From assembly GCA_946476985.1 (NCBI GenBank), contig CAMKWS010000004.1:62001-126000 (forward strand): a DNA stretch of 64,000 nucleotides, read 5' to 3'. A program made the translations under genes and the position numbers. Shown here in pieces: positions 9,292-17,469 of this stretch. This DNA is from an uncultured Acetobacteraceae bacterium. Its GTDB lineage: Bacteria > Pseudomonadota > Alphaproteobacteria > Acetobacterales > Acetobacteraceae. The notes beneath the pieces are model-generated. The model was not told the DNA's origin. It saw nothing but the letters and a program-made list of their open reading frames with translations, and did not search any database. Numbering within the stretch: position 1 is the stretch's first letter; every line of letters begins with the position of its first letter.

Positions 9292-9732
9292 TTATTGTCC
9301 TTCTACATACTGGTCTAGGCCGACAATACCCAGCTTTGTCACGCCAAGACGTTGCACGTCTGCCATCACATGGGCCACGGTTTTATAGCTGGAGAGGCGA
9401 TCAGGGTGGATATGAACTTCTGGTTGCTCTCCCCCGCTGTTATTTACAGCGTTGGTGATACGTGCCTGAAGCTCCGCTTCTGAAGGGATAGGAGTTCCGT
9501 TCCAGCTCAGCGTGTTGTCGTAGTTGATGGCTATGGTGACAGGCTGTGTGTTGTCTGTCGAGGGAGGAGGATTGCCTTGTGGCAGGTCAATCGCCACAGA
9601 ATGTGTCTGCAGGGGAATGGTGATGATGAGCATGATCAACAGCACCAACATCACGTCAATCAACGGTGTGGTGTTGATATCGACAATGCCCTCATCTTCA
9701 TGGGTGCTATCTGTTCCAACGCTCATGGCCAT
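9292..9732 (-). CDS. exbD: ExbD-family biopolymer transport protein (second copy)
   Basis: A 146-residue inner-membrane protein with a short cytoplasmic N-terminus, one transmembrane helix containing the essential aspartate (NTTPLIDVMLVLLIMLIITIP, D near residue 26) and a periplasmic domain. With ExbB it converts the proton gradient into TonB motion. It is the second of two adjacent, divergent exbD genes (the other is 9864-10286). GGAG lies 8 bases before the ATG. A 131-base gap with a 6-bp hairpin separates the two. Confidence 0.92.
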   Translation of the reverse strand: MAMSVGTDSTHEDEGIVDINTTPLIDVMLVLLIMLIITIPLQTHSVAIDLPQGNPPPSTDNTQPVTIAINYDNTLSWNGTPIPSEAELQARITNAVNNSGGEQPEVHIHPDRLSSYKTVAHVMADVQRLGVTKLGIVGLDQYVEGQ

Positions 9733-9863
9733 GGGATGATCTCCAAAGACTGTATGTGTCCCCTCATTTAGGGCTGAACCTTAGCAAAAGGACACATCCA
9801 CAGGTAAGGTGCCCTCACCTTGAATTAAGGCAATAAACTGATGAGGGCAGGGGCGCAGTACAC

Positions 9864-10286
9864 TTAGTCGTGTGGCTGCTCTGTAATGAAGTCAACATGC
9901 TGGATGCCGGCTTCTTGGCAGGCGGCAACAATACGACCAACAGGCATGTATTGTGCCGCACCATCACCTCGGATCTGGATCTGAGGTTGTGGCTGCTGGC
10001 GAGCCGCACTTACGAGGCGGTCCACCAGTTCGGCATGATTGCTAACGGCTTCTGTATTCCAGTATGTTTGTCCATCAGCAGTGACAGCCAGCACAATGTT
10101 TCCTGGTTTGGTTTTTGTTGGCTGGTTGCGGTCCACTGGCAGCTTTACCTTTACGGTATGTGTTGCCACTGGAATGGTGATCAGGAAGATGATCAGCAAC
10201 ACCAGCATGACGTCGACGAGTGGCGTGGTGTTGATAGCCGACACCACCTCGCCGTCATCGCCACTTCCTCCGACGTTCATTCCCAT
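9864..10286 (-). CDS. exbD: ExbD-family biopolymer transport protein (first copy)
   Basis: A 140-residue protein with the same architecture: NTTPLVDVMLVLLIIFLITIP transmembrane segment with the conserved Asp, then a periplasmic domain with the VDFITEQ ending. The chosen ATG at 10286 follows the exbB stop by 4 bases; a longer frame running back into exbB is not needed. Two exbD genes behind one exbB recall the Xanthomonas exbB-exbD1-exbD2 arrangement, where the two copies have different importance. Confidence 0.92.
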   Translation of the reverse strand: MGMNVGGSGDDGEVVSAINTTPLVDVMLVLLIIFLITIPVATHTVKVKLPVDRNQPTKTKPGNIVLAVTADGQTYWNTEAVSNHAELVDRLVSAARQQPQPQIQIRGDGAAQYMPVGRIVAACQEAGIQHVDFITEQPHD

Positions 10287-10290
10287 GGTT

Positions 10291-11259
10291 TTAGATCCGA
10301 TCGCTTGTGGTGGTGGTTGTTGGTGCGCTGTGATTTTGGTTCTCGAAAACAGCGTCGTGACGATAGCCACCAATTAGGACAGAGTGTAGGTCGGAACCGA
10401 AGTTACGCACGCGGTCCATAGCGCCTTTATTGCGGCGGACAAGAAGGTTGTAGCCTAGAACAGCAGGCACAGCCGTTGCCAGACCAATTGCTGTCATGAT
10501 GAGGGATTCACCAACAGGGCCAGCCACTTTATCGATAGATGCCTGACCAGCAATGCCGATGGCTGTCAGAGCGTGGTAAATACCCCAAACAGTCCCGAAT
10601 AGACCAATAAACGGAGAGGTGGAACCGACTGTACCTAGGAAGGCAAGACCACCCTGCAGGCGTGTGTTGATGGTTTCAATTGCACGCTGGATGGACATAG
10701 CTGTCCAAGAATGCAGATCGATAGAATCCCGCATGGAACCTTCGTGGTGGCGAGCTGCAACGATGCCGGTTTCGGCGATGTAGCGGAATGGGGAATCTTC
10801 TTCCAGTGTGCTGGCACCTGTTTGGACGGAGTCTTGTGCCCAGAAAGACTGTCCCACTTCACGAGCGGCTTTAAACAGACGAGCTTGTTCAATGAACTTG
10901 CTGACCATGATGATCCATGTCCCAAGAGACATAATGGCCATAATGAGCAGCACGCCACGGGCGATAGCGTCACCGTTCTTCCACAGGGCTGTCAGGCCGT
11001 ATGGGTTTTCTGGGGCAGCGGGTTTTGAATCGCTCTCAGGTGTGGCTGTAACAGGTGTGGAGCCTTCAGCATTCGCTGTTGTTCCTGCAGGAGCAACAGC
11101 GGCTGTTGTTGCTTCTACAGGAGCTTGCTGAGGGGCTGACTGTGCAAAAGAAGCAGGAGCTAGCGTCACTGTACCCAGAATCAGGGCCAGGGCTGTGCCA
11201 TAGACAGCGCGCGCATTAGGCGCAACAGCGGTTACAGGAAGGCGGAACAGTCTGGTCAT
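10291..11259 (-). CDS. exbB: ExbB/MotA/TolQ proton-channel family protein
   Basis: A 322-residue inner-membrane protein with a cleavable signal (TALALILGTVTLAPASFA), an Ala/Pro/Thr-rich linker, then three membrane helices. The conserved GTVGSTSPFIGLFGTVWGI segment and the last helix region (ESLIMTAIGLATAVPAVLGYN) mark the MotA/TolQ/ExbB fold. It forms the pentameric scaffold around ExbD. The ATG at 11259 is preferred because GAGGAT lies about 10 bases upstream and the signal peptide begins there; an ATG at 11268 is too close to that site. A terminator-like hairpin precedes the ribosome site. Confidence 0.9.
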   Translation of the reverse strand: MTRLFRLPVTAVAPNARAVYGTALALILGTVTLAPASFAQSAPQQAPVEATTAAVAPAGTTANAEGSTPVTATPESDSKPAAPENPYGLTALWKNGDAIARGVLLIMAIMSLGTWIIMVSKFIEQARLFKAAREVGQSFWAQDSVQTGASTLEEDSPFRYIAETGIVAARHHEGSMRDSIDLHSWTAMSIQRAIETINTRLQGGLAFLGTVGSTSPFIGLFGTVWGIYHALTAIGIAGQASIDKVAGPVGESLIMTAIGLATAVPAVLGYNLLVRRNKGAMDRVRNFGSDLHSVLIGGYRHDAVFENQNHSAPTTTTTSDRI

Positions 11260-11277
11260 GAATCCCATATCCTCGTC

Positions 11278-11303
11278 AAAAAGAGCACCTTGAAGAAAGG
11301 TGC
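11278..11303 (-). promoter_or_regulatory. Terminator-like hairpin in the exbB leader (attenuator candidate)
   Basis: GCACCTT and AAGGTGC form a perfect 7-bp stem with a 5-base loop, followed on the transcribed strand by TCTTTTT, ending 18 bases before the exbB ATG. In this position it could attenuate transcription between tonB and exbB. Confidence 0.55.
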
Positions 11304-11383
11304 ACAGGTAAGGGTAGCCCCTCACATTAGCGGTCTGCATTTTAACCAAGATGGTTACACAATGCAGATAGAAAACAGTCTCA

Positions 11384-11402
11384 CTCCCCTTAGATAGGGG
11401 AG
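11384..11402 (-). other. Hairpin in the tonB-exbB gap
   Basis: CTCCCCT/AGGGGAG with a 5-base loop lies 36 bases after the tonB stop. The T-tract is weak; possibly a processing or stabilising element. Confidence 0.4.
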
Positions 11403-11437
11403 CTATTGGTGTAGGCGGTGATGGCTAAGCGGGGTGC

Positions 11438-12106
11438 TTATTCATCACCAAGAGTGAAGTCCAGATGGAGGACGTGGTTGTGTTCAACAACCGGCTGCCC
11501 TCCAGCCATAGCAGGCTGATAGCGGACAGGTGAGTGCTCAAGGAAGTCCATTGCGCTTTCGGCAAAGTCATGCCCGCCTTTAACGCTAAGAATCTTACAA
11601 TGAGCTGGTTTGCCATCTTCCATGATATCGCAGGAGGCTGTCACAGTACCTTCACGGTTCTCTTCCTGCGCTTCCTGTGGGTATTCCGGACGAACATTAT
11701 TGATTGGCATAGCCCCTGCCGTGTGATCCGACTCAGAAGAGGTGGATGACGGTGCCTGTGGTGCAGGCGGTGTTTGCTGCGGCTTAGGAGGCTGCGGTTT
11801 TTGAGGCTTCTGATGGCTGACGTGCTTCATCGGCGGTTTCGGCGGTGAAGGCATCTTGATCTTCGGCGGTGGAATGTAAGGTGGCGGTGGTTGCACCATC
11901 GTCGGTGGTGGCGGTGGTGGCGGTGGCGAAGAAGGTGATGCCGCAGCAGCAATGACGCGTGTTTGTAGAGGGGCGTGAGATGTCTCCGCTTTATCTACAA
12001 CATGCCGTGCTAGGGCGTAGATCACCAAGCCCATGGCTAGAACAGCCACGACAACCGCGACAATATAGTCTGTCGGCTTGCGTTGTTGGGTGACGTAGCT
12101 TTTCAT
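11438..12106 (-). CDS. tonB: TonB energy transducer
   Basis: A 222-residue protein with an N-terminal membrane anchor (residues ~14-36), a proline- and Lys/Pro-rich periplasm-spanning region (runs of P near residue 60, then KPQKPQPPKPQQTPP), and a C-terminal TonB domain with RPEYPQEAQEENREGTV. It transmits ExbBD-derived energy to outer-membrane receptors. It is the first gene of the tonB-exbB-exbD-exbD-TPR cluster. A Fur-like box lies about 370 bases upstream and the long leader is structured. Confidence 0.92.
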   Translation of the reverse strand: MKSYVTQQRKPTDYIVAVVVAVLAMGLVIYALARHVVDKAETSHAPLQTRVIAAAASPSSPPPPPPPPTMVQPPPPYIPPPKIKMPSPPKPPMKHVSHQKPQKPQPPKPQQTPPAPQAPSSTSSESDHTAGAMPINNVRPEYPQEAQEENREGTVTASCDIMEDGKPAHCKILSVKGGHDFAESAMDFLEHSPVRYQPAMAGGQPVVEHNHVLHLDFTLGDE

Positions 12107-12304
12107 CTCGGAACCTTCTTACCCTCTTTCCCCAGCCGTTCAACTCTAGTGTGATCTCCACAGAGCGGAAGATTACCAGTTATGGTCGGTGTCTCTATAA
12201 AACGATAATCAGCCTAGCTGATACATGAAACTTGTGCGTCACTTAATATTAAGTGGATAGCACATCGCTAATGTATCATGCGTCGGCCGGTTACCCAGTC
12301 CTCA

Positions 12305-12329
12305 ACCTGCAAGGATACTCCTTACAAGT
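12305..12329 (-). other. Hairpin in the long tonB leader
   Basis: On the minus strand ACTTGTAAGGA pairs with TCCTTGCAGGT (11 bp, two G-U pairs) around a GTA loop. It includes an AAGGAG element followed by a 14-codon TTG-initiated frame of doubtful significance. Confidence 0.4.
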
Positions 12330-12471
12330 TTCTTTATAGAAAGGGCAAAATAGGCCCCTTTATGTCAAGTGCTTCTTTGTGAAGCTTTCGAGACATGCAG
12401 TGTGGATAACTCCTCCGAATAATGTGCATAACTCTACAAGAGGGAAACGAAAGAGGCGGTTTCTCAATACT

Positions 12472-12488
12472 TAACAATGATTCTCAAT
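12472..12488. promoter_or_regulatory. Fur-like box
   Basis: TAACAATGATTCTCAAT agrees at 13 of 17 positions with the classical Fur core TGATAATGATTATCATT. An octamer TTCTCAAT recurs 20 bases away at 12461. Placed upstream of a TonB system it suggests iron-responsive control; direct binding is inference, since many alphaproteobacteria use Irr/RirA or Mur instead. Confidence 0.5.
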
Positions 12489-12591
12489 TGTGGGAGAATG
12501 GAGGAGAGAGCTGCTGCATTTTTTGTGTAGAAATAGGACTATTTTTTTCCCTTTGGTAATGAAAAGAAACTTCAGGGTGTTGAGGAGATAG

Positions 12592-12622
12592 AAAAAGAGG
12601 CGCCCTGTGGAGGCGCCTCTTT
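12592..12622 (-). terminator. Terminator of prfB
   Basis: An 11-bp perfect stem (AAAGAGGCGCC / GGCGCCTCTTT, 7-base loop) is followed on the minus strand by TTTTT. A second, 8-bp hairpin (TCACCTTA/TAAGGTGA, 12639-12665) lies between it and the prfB stop. Confidence 0.85.
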
Positions 12623-12696
12623 CGGTTTTAGTCGAATATCACCTTACATTGATCATATAAGGTGAAAGTATGCCCTATAAGTAAGTGGCAGTGTTT

Positions 12697-13828
12697 TTAT
12701 TGGGCATCCGCACTGGCTTGTGACCGTGTGGCGCTCACACGTTGTGCGAGTGATGCGGCCATGAATTCATCAAGGTCGCCATCAAGCACGGCATCAGGGT
12801 TGCCTTTCTCCACATTTGTACGAAGATCTTTGACGAGCTGGTAAGGAGCTAGCACGTAAGAGCGGATTTGATGCCCCCAGCCAATGTCTGTTTTTGCGGC
12901 TTCTGCTTCTGAGGCAGCGGCTTCACGTTTTTGCAGTTCAGCTTCGTACAGACGGGCTTTCAGCATTTCCATCGCAGTGGCGCGGTTTCTGTGCTGAGAT
13001 CTATCTGTTTGGCAGGCCACAACAATCCCTGTGGGGATATGTGTAATACGGATTGCCGAATCCGTTTTATTGACGTGCTGACCGCCGGCACCAGAGGCAC
13101 GGAATGTGTCCACTCGGAGGTCAGAATCATTAACTTCGACCTCAATCGAATCATCAACAACAGGGTATACCCAGATTGAGGCAAAGGATGTCTGACGGCG
13201 TGCTGCAGCATCAAAAGGAGAGATACGTACAAGCCGATGAACCCCGGCTTCGGTTTTTAGCCAACCGTAAGCATTAGGTCCGCTGACAAGGATCGTAGCA
13301 GATTTAATGCCTGCTTGTTCCCCATCACTGTTTTCCATTAGCGTGACTTTATAGCCATGCTGTTCGGACCAACGTGTGTACATACGCAGGAGCATTTGAG
13401 CCCAGTCTTGGGCTTCTGTCCCACCGGCACCAGCATTGACCTCAAGGTAACAATCGTTGCTATCGGCCTCACCAGAAAGAAGGCTCTCTGTTTCACGTTG
13501 TTGCGCTTGGGCAGCGAGGTCGCGCAGGGCCGCTACGGCTTCCTGTACAACCGCGTCATCGCCTTCCATTTCGGCAAGTTCAACGAGTTCTAGCGTATCG
13601 CTAACGTCAGCCTCTAGTTTTTCAACCCCTTCAATCTGGTTGGCAAGAAGGGTCCGCTCGCGCATTAATTTTTGTGCAGCGTCAGCATCGTTCCAGAGGT
13701 CTGGGTCTTCAGCGCGGTGATTTAGCTCTGCAAGGCGTGTTGTGGCGACATCCCAGTCAAAGATGCCTCCTCAGCAGTGCCACCGACTGCTTGATCTGTT
13801 CGGAGAGGGCTTCGGTCTCAGCCGACAT
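12697..13828 (-). CDS. prfB: Peptide chain release factor 2, with programmed +1 frameshift
   Basis: RF2 releases peptides at UGA and UAA stops. Translation starts at the ATG at 13828, reads 23 codons, meets in-frame TGA codon 24 (13757-13759) inside CTT-TGA-C, shifts +1 and continues to 12697, giving 376 residues. The second part carries the SPF specificity tripeptide (RISPFDAAA) and the catalytic GGQ ([15 protein letters not shown]). An AGGAGG stimulator sits exactly three bases before CTT, as in Escherichia coli. It follows the penicillin-binding protein gene by 42 bases. It is not a pseudogene: the broken frame is the known autoregulatory signal. Confidence 0.95.
13756..13771 (-). promoter_or_regulatory. 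prfB programmed frameshift signal
   Basis: AGGAGG CAT CTT TGA C on the minus strand: internal Shine-Dalgarno-like element, three-base spacer, slippery CTT codon 23, stop codon 24 and following C. Low RF2 slows termination and favours the +1 shift, so RF2 controls its own synthesis. Confidence 0.95.
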
Positions 13829-13870
13829 TAGGCGTTCTCCTGTTTAGGAATAGAGTTAATTTCTGGCCCC

Positions 13871-16444
13871 TTAGTATAGTCCTCCAACGCCAATGTCACC
13901 TTTTTCTGTATCTTCAGGTTTTTTTGTGCTGGGTGTTGGGGTAGGCGCTTCAACACTATTAGGCAGAGGGGGTTGCATCGTATTGGTGGTTGGAGCCGCC
14001 GTGTCGGCTTTGCCTGTCTGGCTTGTAACAGGGCTTGCAGCAGACATGTCGGCTTCTGTGTCGGGGATAACATCTGCACCGGTATCAGCTGCACTAAGAG
14101 ATTGTGCGCCAAGGTCAAACCCGCGCAGAGGCACAGATGCGCCAGGCGTCTGCCCTGGCTTAAAGGCATCAATTGCGCGGATGCGCCCTGTGTTATATTG
14201 CGCCAGGATCATGCCAGGAGGGGCGGGGAAGTCTAATTTAGGCCTGTTAGCAAGGGCGGTTTTCATAATACCGTTCCAGATCGGTCCGGCTGTGTGCCCG
14301 CCTGTTTCATTCTTACCAAGGCTGCGTGGCGTATCGTACCCAACCCATACAACAGTAACGAGGTCGGGTGAGAAACCAGCAAACCACGCATCGCGGTAAT
14401 CTTGGCTGGTACCAGTTTTCCCTGCGATAGGTCGCTTGATACCGTAACCTGCGCGAATACCTGTCCCATTCGCGATTACATCACGCATCATAGTAGCCAT
14501 TTGGAAGGCGCTTTCAGGTGATGTGAGAATAGGCCGGCGATCTGTAATGACGGGAAGGTCGTTTTGAAACGTGACAGAACGGTTATTGGCATGGTTGCGC
14601 CAAATAATGGTGCCATCCGGGTCTTGAATATAATCAATCAAGCTGGGTGTGATGAGGTGTCCACCATTAGCGATGGCTGCATAGGCGCTGGCCTCGCGCA
14701 TAACGGTTGTTTCAATCGCCCCAAGAGCTGCGGGAAGGTAAGGCGGCATAGAATCAACCATGCCGGAGCGTACGGCAATATCACTCACAGCGCCCATACC
14801 TAAATGTGCAGCTACACGGATGGTCACAAGGTTGCGGCTTTCACGCAAGGCATCATGCAGGGTGGTGGGGCCCCAGTTATCATGCTCATAATTCTGCGGG
14901 TGCCACTCCCCAAAGGAGATGGGGGAATCGTCAAAGGTTTCAGATGGTGAGATGTCGCGTTCCATAGCGGCAAGATAGACGAGCGGCTTGAAGGAGGAGC
15001 CTGGTTGGCGCAGAGCCTGCGTTGCCCGATTAAACTGGCTTTGTTGGAAGGACCAGCCACCAACGAGGGCAAGAACACGCCCTGTATGGGCATCTAAGGT
15101 GACAGTTGCGCCTTCTACGAGGGGAACCTGCTCTAGAGCAACGCTATTATTGGCTTGCGGCTCAATCATTACGACATCGCCAGCAGTTAAAGGCTGGGTG
15201 TCGTTGCTCCAGCTAACATCTTGGTCTTTTAGATTTCCTGTGCGTGGACCATGAGCAGAGAGCCAGCCAACACGAATGGCAGATTTTGTGCTGAGCACAA
15301 CGCCGAGCTGCCAAGAATGCAGCATCCCGGCGGGGGATTTCTGTTTAGAGAGGCTTTCTGCCCAGTTCTCTGTCGTGTCGAAATGGGTAACAGGTCCGCG
15401 CCAGTTTTCATGAGAGCGTGCATAGGCCAAGAGTCCTTCACGCAGGAGATGTGTGCTGACCTGCTGAAGATGGGCATCAAGGCTGGTGTGAACATCTAAC
15501 CCGCCCTCTGTGGTTTCATCCTCGCTATAGAGGGAAGTGAGTTGGCGGCGGACTTCAACGGCAAACCATTCAGAATCAGGCAGAGGGCCGAAGCGGACTT
15601 GGCCTTGCGGAATCAAAGGGTCTTGTTGCGCTTTTTGGGCGTCTTCTGGCGTAATGGCGTGCGTTTCGCTCATACGCTCGAGTACCCAGTTGCGGCGGCG
15701 TAATGCTGTCTGAGGATGTTGGAATGGATTATAATTTGTAGGTGATTTAGGCATGCTGGCGATCATGGCCGCTTCAGCATTGCTTAATTGGTCGAGTGTT
15801 TTGTTAAAATATGTGCGTGCTGCAGCCTCAACACCATAAGCCCCGTTACCAAGGTAAATACCATTTAGGTAAATCTCTAAAATACGGTCCTTGGAGAGGG
15901 TCTGTTCAATGCGTAATGCGAGGAGGGCTTCGCGTAATTTACGATCAATCGTGACGCTATTGTTATTTAACAGCATCACTTTTGCGACTTGTTGAGTAAT
16001 GGTGGAGGCCCCAAGAGGGCGCTTACCTTTATGACGCAGAATACTGATGACATCAGTCACCCCTGCGCGCAGCATGGCTAGAGGGTCGACCCCACCATGG
16101 GAGTAGAATTTTTGGTCCTCAGCAGCGAGGAAGGCATTTTTGACACGCTCTGGAATAGACCGGATAGGCACATAAATGCGTCTCTCATGAGAGAGCTCGG
16201 CCATGAGTTGGTCATTAGCTGTGTATAGGCGGCTCACAACAGGGGGGTGGTAATGCTTAAGGCTTTCCACGCTTGGTAGGTCTGAGTTGAGATGCGCATA
16301 TAGCCCCCAACCCGCTAAAATCACCGCCCCAAAAGCGAGCGTCATTAAGCCAAATATACTTCCTAAGAAGCGGCGCCATTGGCGACAAAATAGCTGATAC
16401 GTAGAAGAGGAGGGGCTGCGTGGCAGCATAGGTGAGCGCGTCAT
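13871..16444 (-). CDS. mrcA: Penicillin-binding protein 1A (bifunctional glycosyltransferase/transpeptidase)
   Basis: An 857-residue class A PBP that polymerises and cross-links peptidoglycan. A short cytoplasmic tail and one membrane anchor (residues ~28-50) precede the GT51 domain with catalytic glutamate E109 in AAEDQKFYSHGG. The transpeptidase domain has SSFK (Ser ~483), SRN (RESRNLVT) and KTGTS. A Pro/Thr/Ala-rich tail of about 90 residues is probably disordered. No clear ribosome site precedes the ATG at 16444; ATG 16429 is an alternative. prfB follows closely on the same strand. Confidence 0.93.
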   Translation of the reverse strand: MTRSPMLPRSPSSSTYQLFCRQWRRFLGSIFGLMTLAFGAVILAGWGLYAHLNSDLPSVESLKHYHPPVVSRLYTANDQLMAELSHERRIYVPIRSIPERVKNAFLAAEDQKFYSHGGVDPLAMLRAGVTDVISILRHKGKRPLGASTITQQVAKVMLLNNNSVTIDRKLREALLALRIEQTLSKDRILEIYLNGIYLGNGAYGVEAAARTYFNKTLDQLSNAEAAMIASMPKSPTNYNPFQHPQTALRRRNWVLERMSETHAITPEDAQKAQQDPLIPQGQVRFGPLPDSEWFAVEVRRQLTSLYSEDETTEGGLDVHTSLDAHLQQVSTHLLREGLLAYARSHENWRGPVTHFDTTENWAESLSKQKSPAGMLHSWQLGVVLSTKSAIRVGWLSAHGPRTGNLKDQDVSWSNDTQPLTAGDVVMIEPQANNSVALEQVPLVEGATVTLDAHTGRVLALVGGWSFQQSQFNRATQALRQPGSSFKPLVYLAAMERDISPSETFDDSPISFGEWHPQNYEHDNWGPTTLHDALRESRNLVTIRVAAHLGMGAVSDIAVRSGMVDSMPPYLPAALGAIETTVMREASAYAAIANGGHLITPSLIDYIQDPDGTIIWRNHANNRSVTFQNDLPVITDRRPILTSPESAFQMATMMRDVIANGTGIRAGYGIKRPIAGKTGTSQDYRDAWFAGFSPDLVTVVWVGYDTPRSLGKNETGGHTAGPIWNGIMKTALANRPKLDFPAPPGMILAQYNTGRIRAIDAFKPGQTPGASVPLRGFDLGAQSLSAADTGADVIPDTEADMSAASPVTSQTGKADTAAPTTNTMQPPLPNSVEAPTPTPSTKKPEDTEKGDIGVGGLY

Positions 16445-16659
16445 ATATATTTCTATAACATGGCCTTTAAAGGAAGGTGAAGAAGTAGAGTGTGCCTATT
16501 CCGTGGTGAGGCACTATGATAGGTTCCTCCACTCACCCCATGGGGAAAGACGGTTTTGTGGCCATTTCCCAAGGTTCTTATGAGGTCTGGCACCGTAAAG
16601 TGATATAATGCGCTTTAGTTTAGGCCATCGTTGTTTAAAAAGATTTAAGGATTTTTCTT

Positions 16660-17373
16660 ATGTCCGAACGCCCTTCAGGTCGCGCTGTTGATGCTCTTCG
16701 CTCTGTGTCCATTCAGACAGGTTTTTCAACTCATGCGGAAGGGTCTGCGTTGATTCGTATGGGGGGGACTGAAGTACTCTGCACGGCATCTGTTGAGACA
16801 CGGGTGCCTCCTTTCCTACGTGGGCAGGGGCAAGGTTGGGTGACAGCGGAATATGGGATGCTTCCCCGTGCGACGCATACACGTGGGTCTCGTGAAGCGG
16901 CACGTGGTAAACAATCGGGCCGTACGCAAGAAATTCAACGTTTGATTGGCCGTTCTTTACGCGCTTGTGTGGATCTTAAAGCACTTGGCGAATGTATGGT
17001 GACACTCGATTGCGACGTGCTGAATGCTGATGGTGGGACACGTTGTGCATCTATCACTGGTGCGTGGGTTGCTTTGGCATTGGCTTTGGAAGGGATGGGG
17101 AAATCCTCTGCGTTGACAGGCCAAGTTGCTGCGGTCTCTTGTGGGCTAACAAAGGCCGGCCCTGTGCTGGATTTGGACTATGATGAGGATAGCACAGCAC
17201 AGGCTGATACGAACTTCGTTCTCACTGCGGATGGTGGCATTGTCGAAATTCAGGGGACAGCAGAAGAACGCCCCTTCCGTCCTGAAGAATTCCAAGCATT
17301 ATTCGGCTTAGCTCAGAAGGGCACACAAGAGCTGTTTGAAGCTCAGAAGAATGCTCTGCGTAAAGAAGGCTGA
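16660..17373 (+). CDS. rph: Ribonuclease PH
   Basis: A 237-residue phosphorolytic 3'-5' exoribonuclease that trims tRNA precursors. Family landmarks: [11 protein letters not shown] at the start, [24 protein letters not shown] near residues 50-70, [16 protein letters not shown] near 87-102 and [12 protein letters not shown] near 115-126. Full length. AAGGA lies 8 bases before the ATG. It is divergent from the PBP1A gene and followed by a terminator and rdgB. Confidence 0.96.
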   Translation: MSERPSGRAVDALRSVSIQTGFSTHAEGSALIRMGGTEVLCTASVETRVPPFLRGQGQGWVTAEYGMLPRATHTRGSREAARGKQSGRTQEIQRLIGRSLRACVDLKALGECMVTLDCDVLNADGGTRCASITGAWVALALALEGMGKSSALTGQVAAVSCGLTKAGPVLDLDYDEDSTAQADTNFVLTADGGIVEIQGTAEERPFRPEEFQALFGLAQKGTQELFEAQKNALRKEG

Positions 17374-17380
17374 GTGTTTT

Positions 17381-17418
17381 AAACTATACGGGGAGAGCTG
17401 ATCTCCCCGTATAGTTTT
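17381..17418 (+). terminator. Intrinsic terminator between rph and rdgB
   Basis: A perfect 16-bp stem (AAACTATACGGGGAGA with its complement) with a 5-base GCTGA loop ends in TTTTG. It should separate rph from rdgB at least partly. Confidence 0.82.
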
Positions 17419-17469
17419 GTGAGTGCGATATAGGCGCTGAAACGGCGTAGTTTAGGGACGTATAAAGAT

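Larger units (their letters stand above)
12107..12591. other. Long non-coding region upstream of tonB
   Basis: About 485 bases with no convincing gene. It holds the leader hairpin, one perfect DnaA-box 9-mer (TGTGGATAA, 12401-12409) with a one-mismatch neighbour (12423-12431), and a Fur-like box (12472-12488). The tonB promoter must lie here. Confidence 0.55.

Noticed and set aside
12268..12312. 14-codon TTG frame with AAGGAG in the tonB leader as a leader peptide
   Set aside because: No run of regulatory codons and the AAGGAG is better explained as part of a hairpin; kept only as a remark.
12401..12431. Perfect DnaA box (TGTGGATAA) with a one-mismatch neighbour, as a possible replication origin
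   Set aside because: Only two sites, one imperfect, and no typical origin neighbours. A single 9-mer is expected about every 130 kb by chance on both strands.
13757..13759. In-frame TGA in prfB as evidence for a pseudogene
   Set aside because: It is the programmed frameshift stop; all required elements are present and the downstream frame is intact.
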